From an uncultured Spirochaetales bacterium (GTDB taxonomy: Bacteria > Spirochaetota > Spirochaetia > Sphaerochaetales > Sphaerochaetaceae), in the NCBI GenBank assembly GCA_934277975.1, contig CAKQWE010000009.1, positions 1 through 39,185 on the forward strand: 39,185 nt of DNA, in the 5' to 3' direction. Position 1 is the stretch's first letter. Each line of letters starts with the position of its first letter. The notes under the pieces are model-generated. The model was given only the letters and a program-made list of their open reading frames with translations. It had not been told where the DNA came from and ran no database searches. Shown in pieces: positions 39,062 through 39,185 of the stretch. The position numbers were made by a program, and so were the translations under genes.

Positions 39062-39185
39062 CTATTGGGTTAATTGTTTCCACCTTTTTTGATAAGAGGC
39101 CACGACGGCTTTTCTCCAAGGATGATATGGAGCTGGCTTCCACTTCTCCTTCTGCTGATTGGATTCGGTTGTAGTGCTGATTTCT
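39062..39185 (-). CDS. C-terminal fragment of a probable transposase
   Basis: The last 40 codons of a minus-strand gene whose start lies beyond the right edge. The residues QQKEKWKPAPYHPWRKAVVA then SYQKRWKQLTQ and stop resemble basic C-terminal tails of several DDE transposases, where an HPWR motif ends the protein. The family cannot be fixed from 40 residues. An overlapping shorter frame in the same region is less convincing. Confidence 0.45.
   Translation of the reverse strand, partial: EISTTTESNQQKEKWKPAPYHPWRKAVVASYQKRWKQLTQ

Overview
The window looks like a chromosomal segment of a host-associated or anaerobic spirochaete, most likely of the Sphaerochaeta type. This is an inference from several features: a basic-membrane-protein (BMP/PnrA) nucleoside uptake system whose binding protein starts with a signal peptide ending ANGTQE, an AddAB-like rather than RecBCD-like helicase-nuclease pair, and enzymes of uronate (pectin) breakdown. 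Base composition is near balanced, genes are densely packed, and many neighbours overlap by ATGA or GTGA junctions. No rRNA, CRISPR array or prophage was seen. One tRNA-Gly(CCC) is present.

Layout. 1-3045 holds the start of a secreted protein, a UPF0158-GNAT fusion behind a 33-bp tandem repeat, recX, and the rpsI/rplM ribosomal operon (all minus). 3046-6979 holds rimO and pcrA, a coupled minus-strand pair. 7032-8021 is a small mobile element with a RAYT-like Y1 transposase between inverted arrays of a 9-bp unit. 8099-10798 (plus) holds aroA, a flavodoxin-like protein and a CPBP membrane protease. 10756-16799 (minus) holds an AddB/AddA-like pair. 16817-19316 holds an anchored DNA/RNA nuclease and a convergent M20 peptidase. 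19438-19508 is tRNA-Gly. 19554-26972 is a minus-strand nucleoside operon: BMP binding protein, ABC ATPase, two permeases, a uridine phosphorylase, a GntR/HutC regulator and an MFS transporter. Two TTGT-N3-ACAA sites flank its promoter. 27256-29011 (plus) holds an HMA metal-binding protein, a short-chain dehydrogenase and an unknown exported protein. 28959-31679 (minus) holds a DUF5058 membrane protein, a second membrane protein and a DUF2974 hydrolase. 31742-32795 is a second RAYT-like element. 32800-36942 (minus) holds kduI, an acetyl-esterase-like hydrolase, a methyltransferase, a flavin-reductase-like protein and a membrane protein. 37098-38914 (plus) holds kduD and a TIM-barrel isomerase. 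The right edge holds what looks like the tail of a transposase.

How the genes work together. The nucleoside operon imports nucleosides and cleaves them by phosphorolysis under its own regulator. KduI and KduD carry out consecutive steps of unsaturated uronate catabolism, and the co-transcribed esterase suggests acetylated sugar substrates.

The most unusual signal is the pair of RAYT-like elements. Each is bounded by inverted minisatellites with a 9-bp period, but the unit sequence differs between the two elements. The transposase reading frame runs into the right-hand array. A long imperfect hairpin lies in the leader of the second transposase gene, and a shorter solo copy lies 6 kb away inside the nucleoside operon. 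Together these resemble a REP/RAYT-type system of a form I do not recognise.
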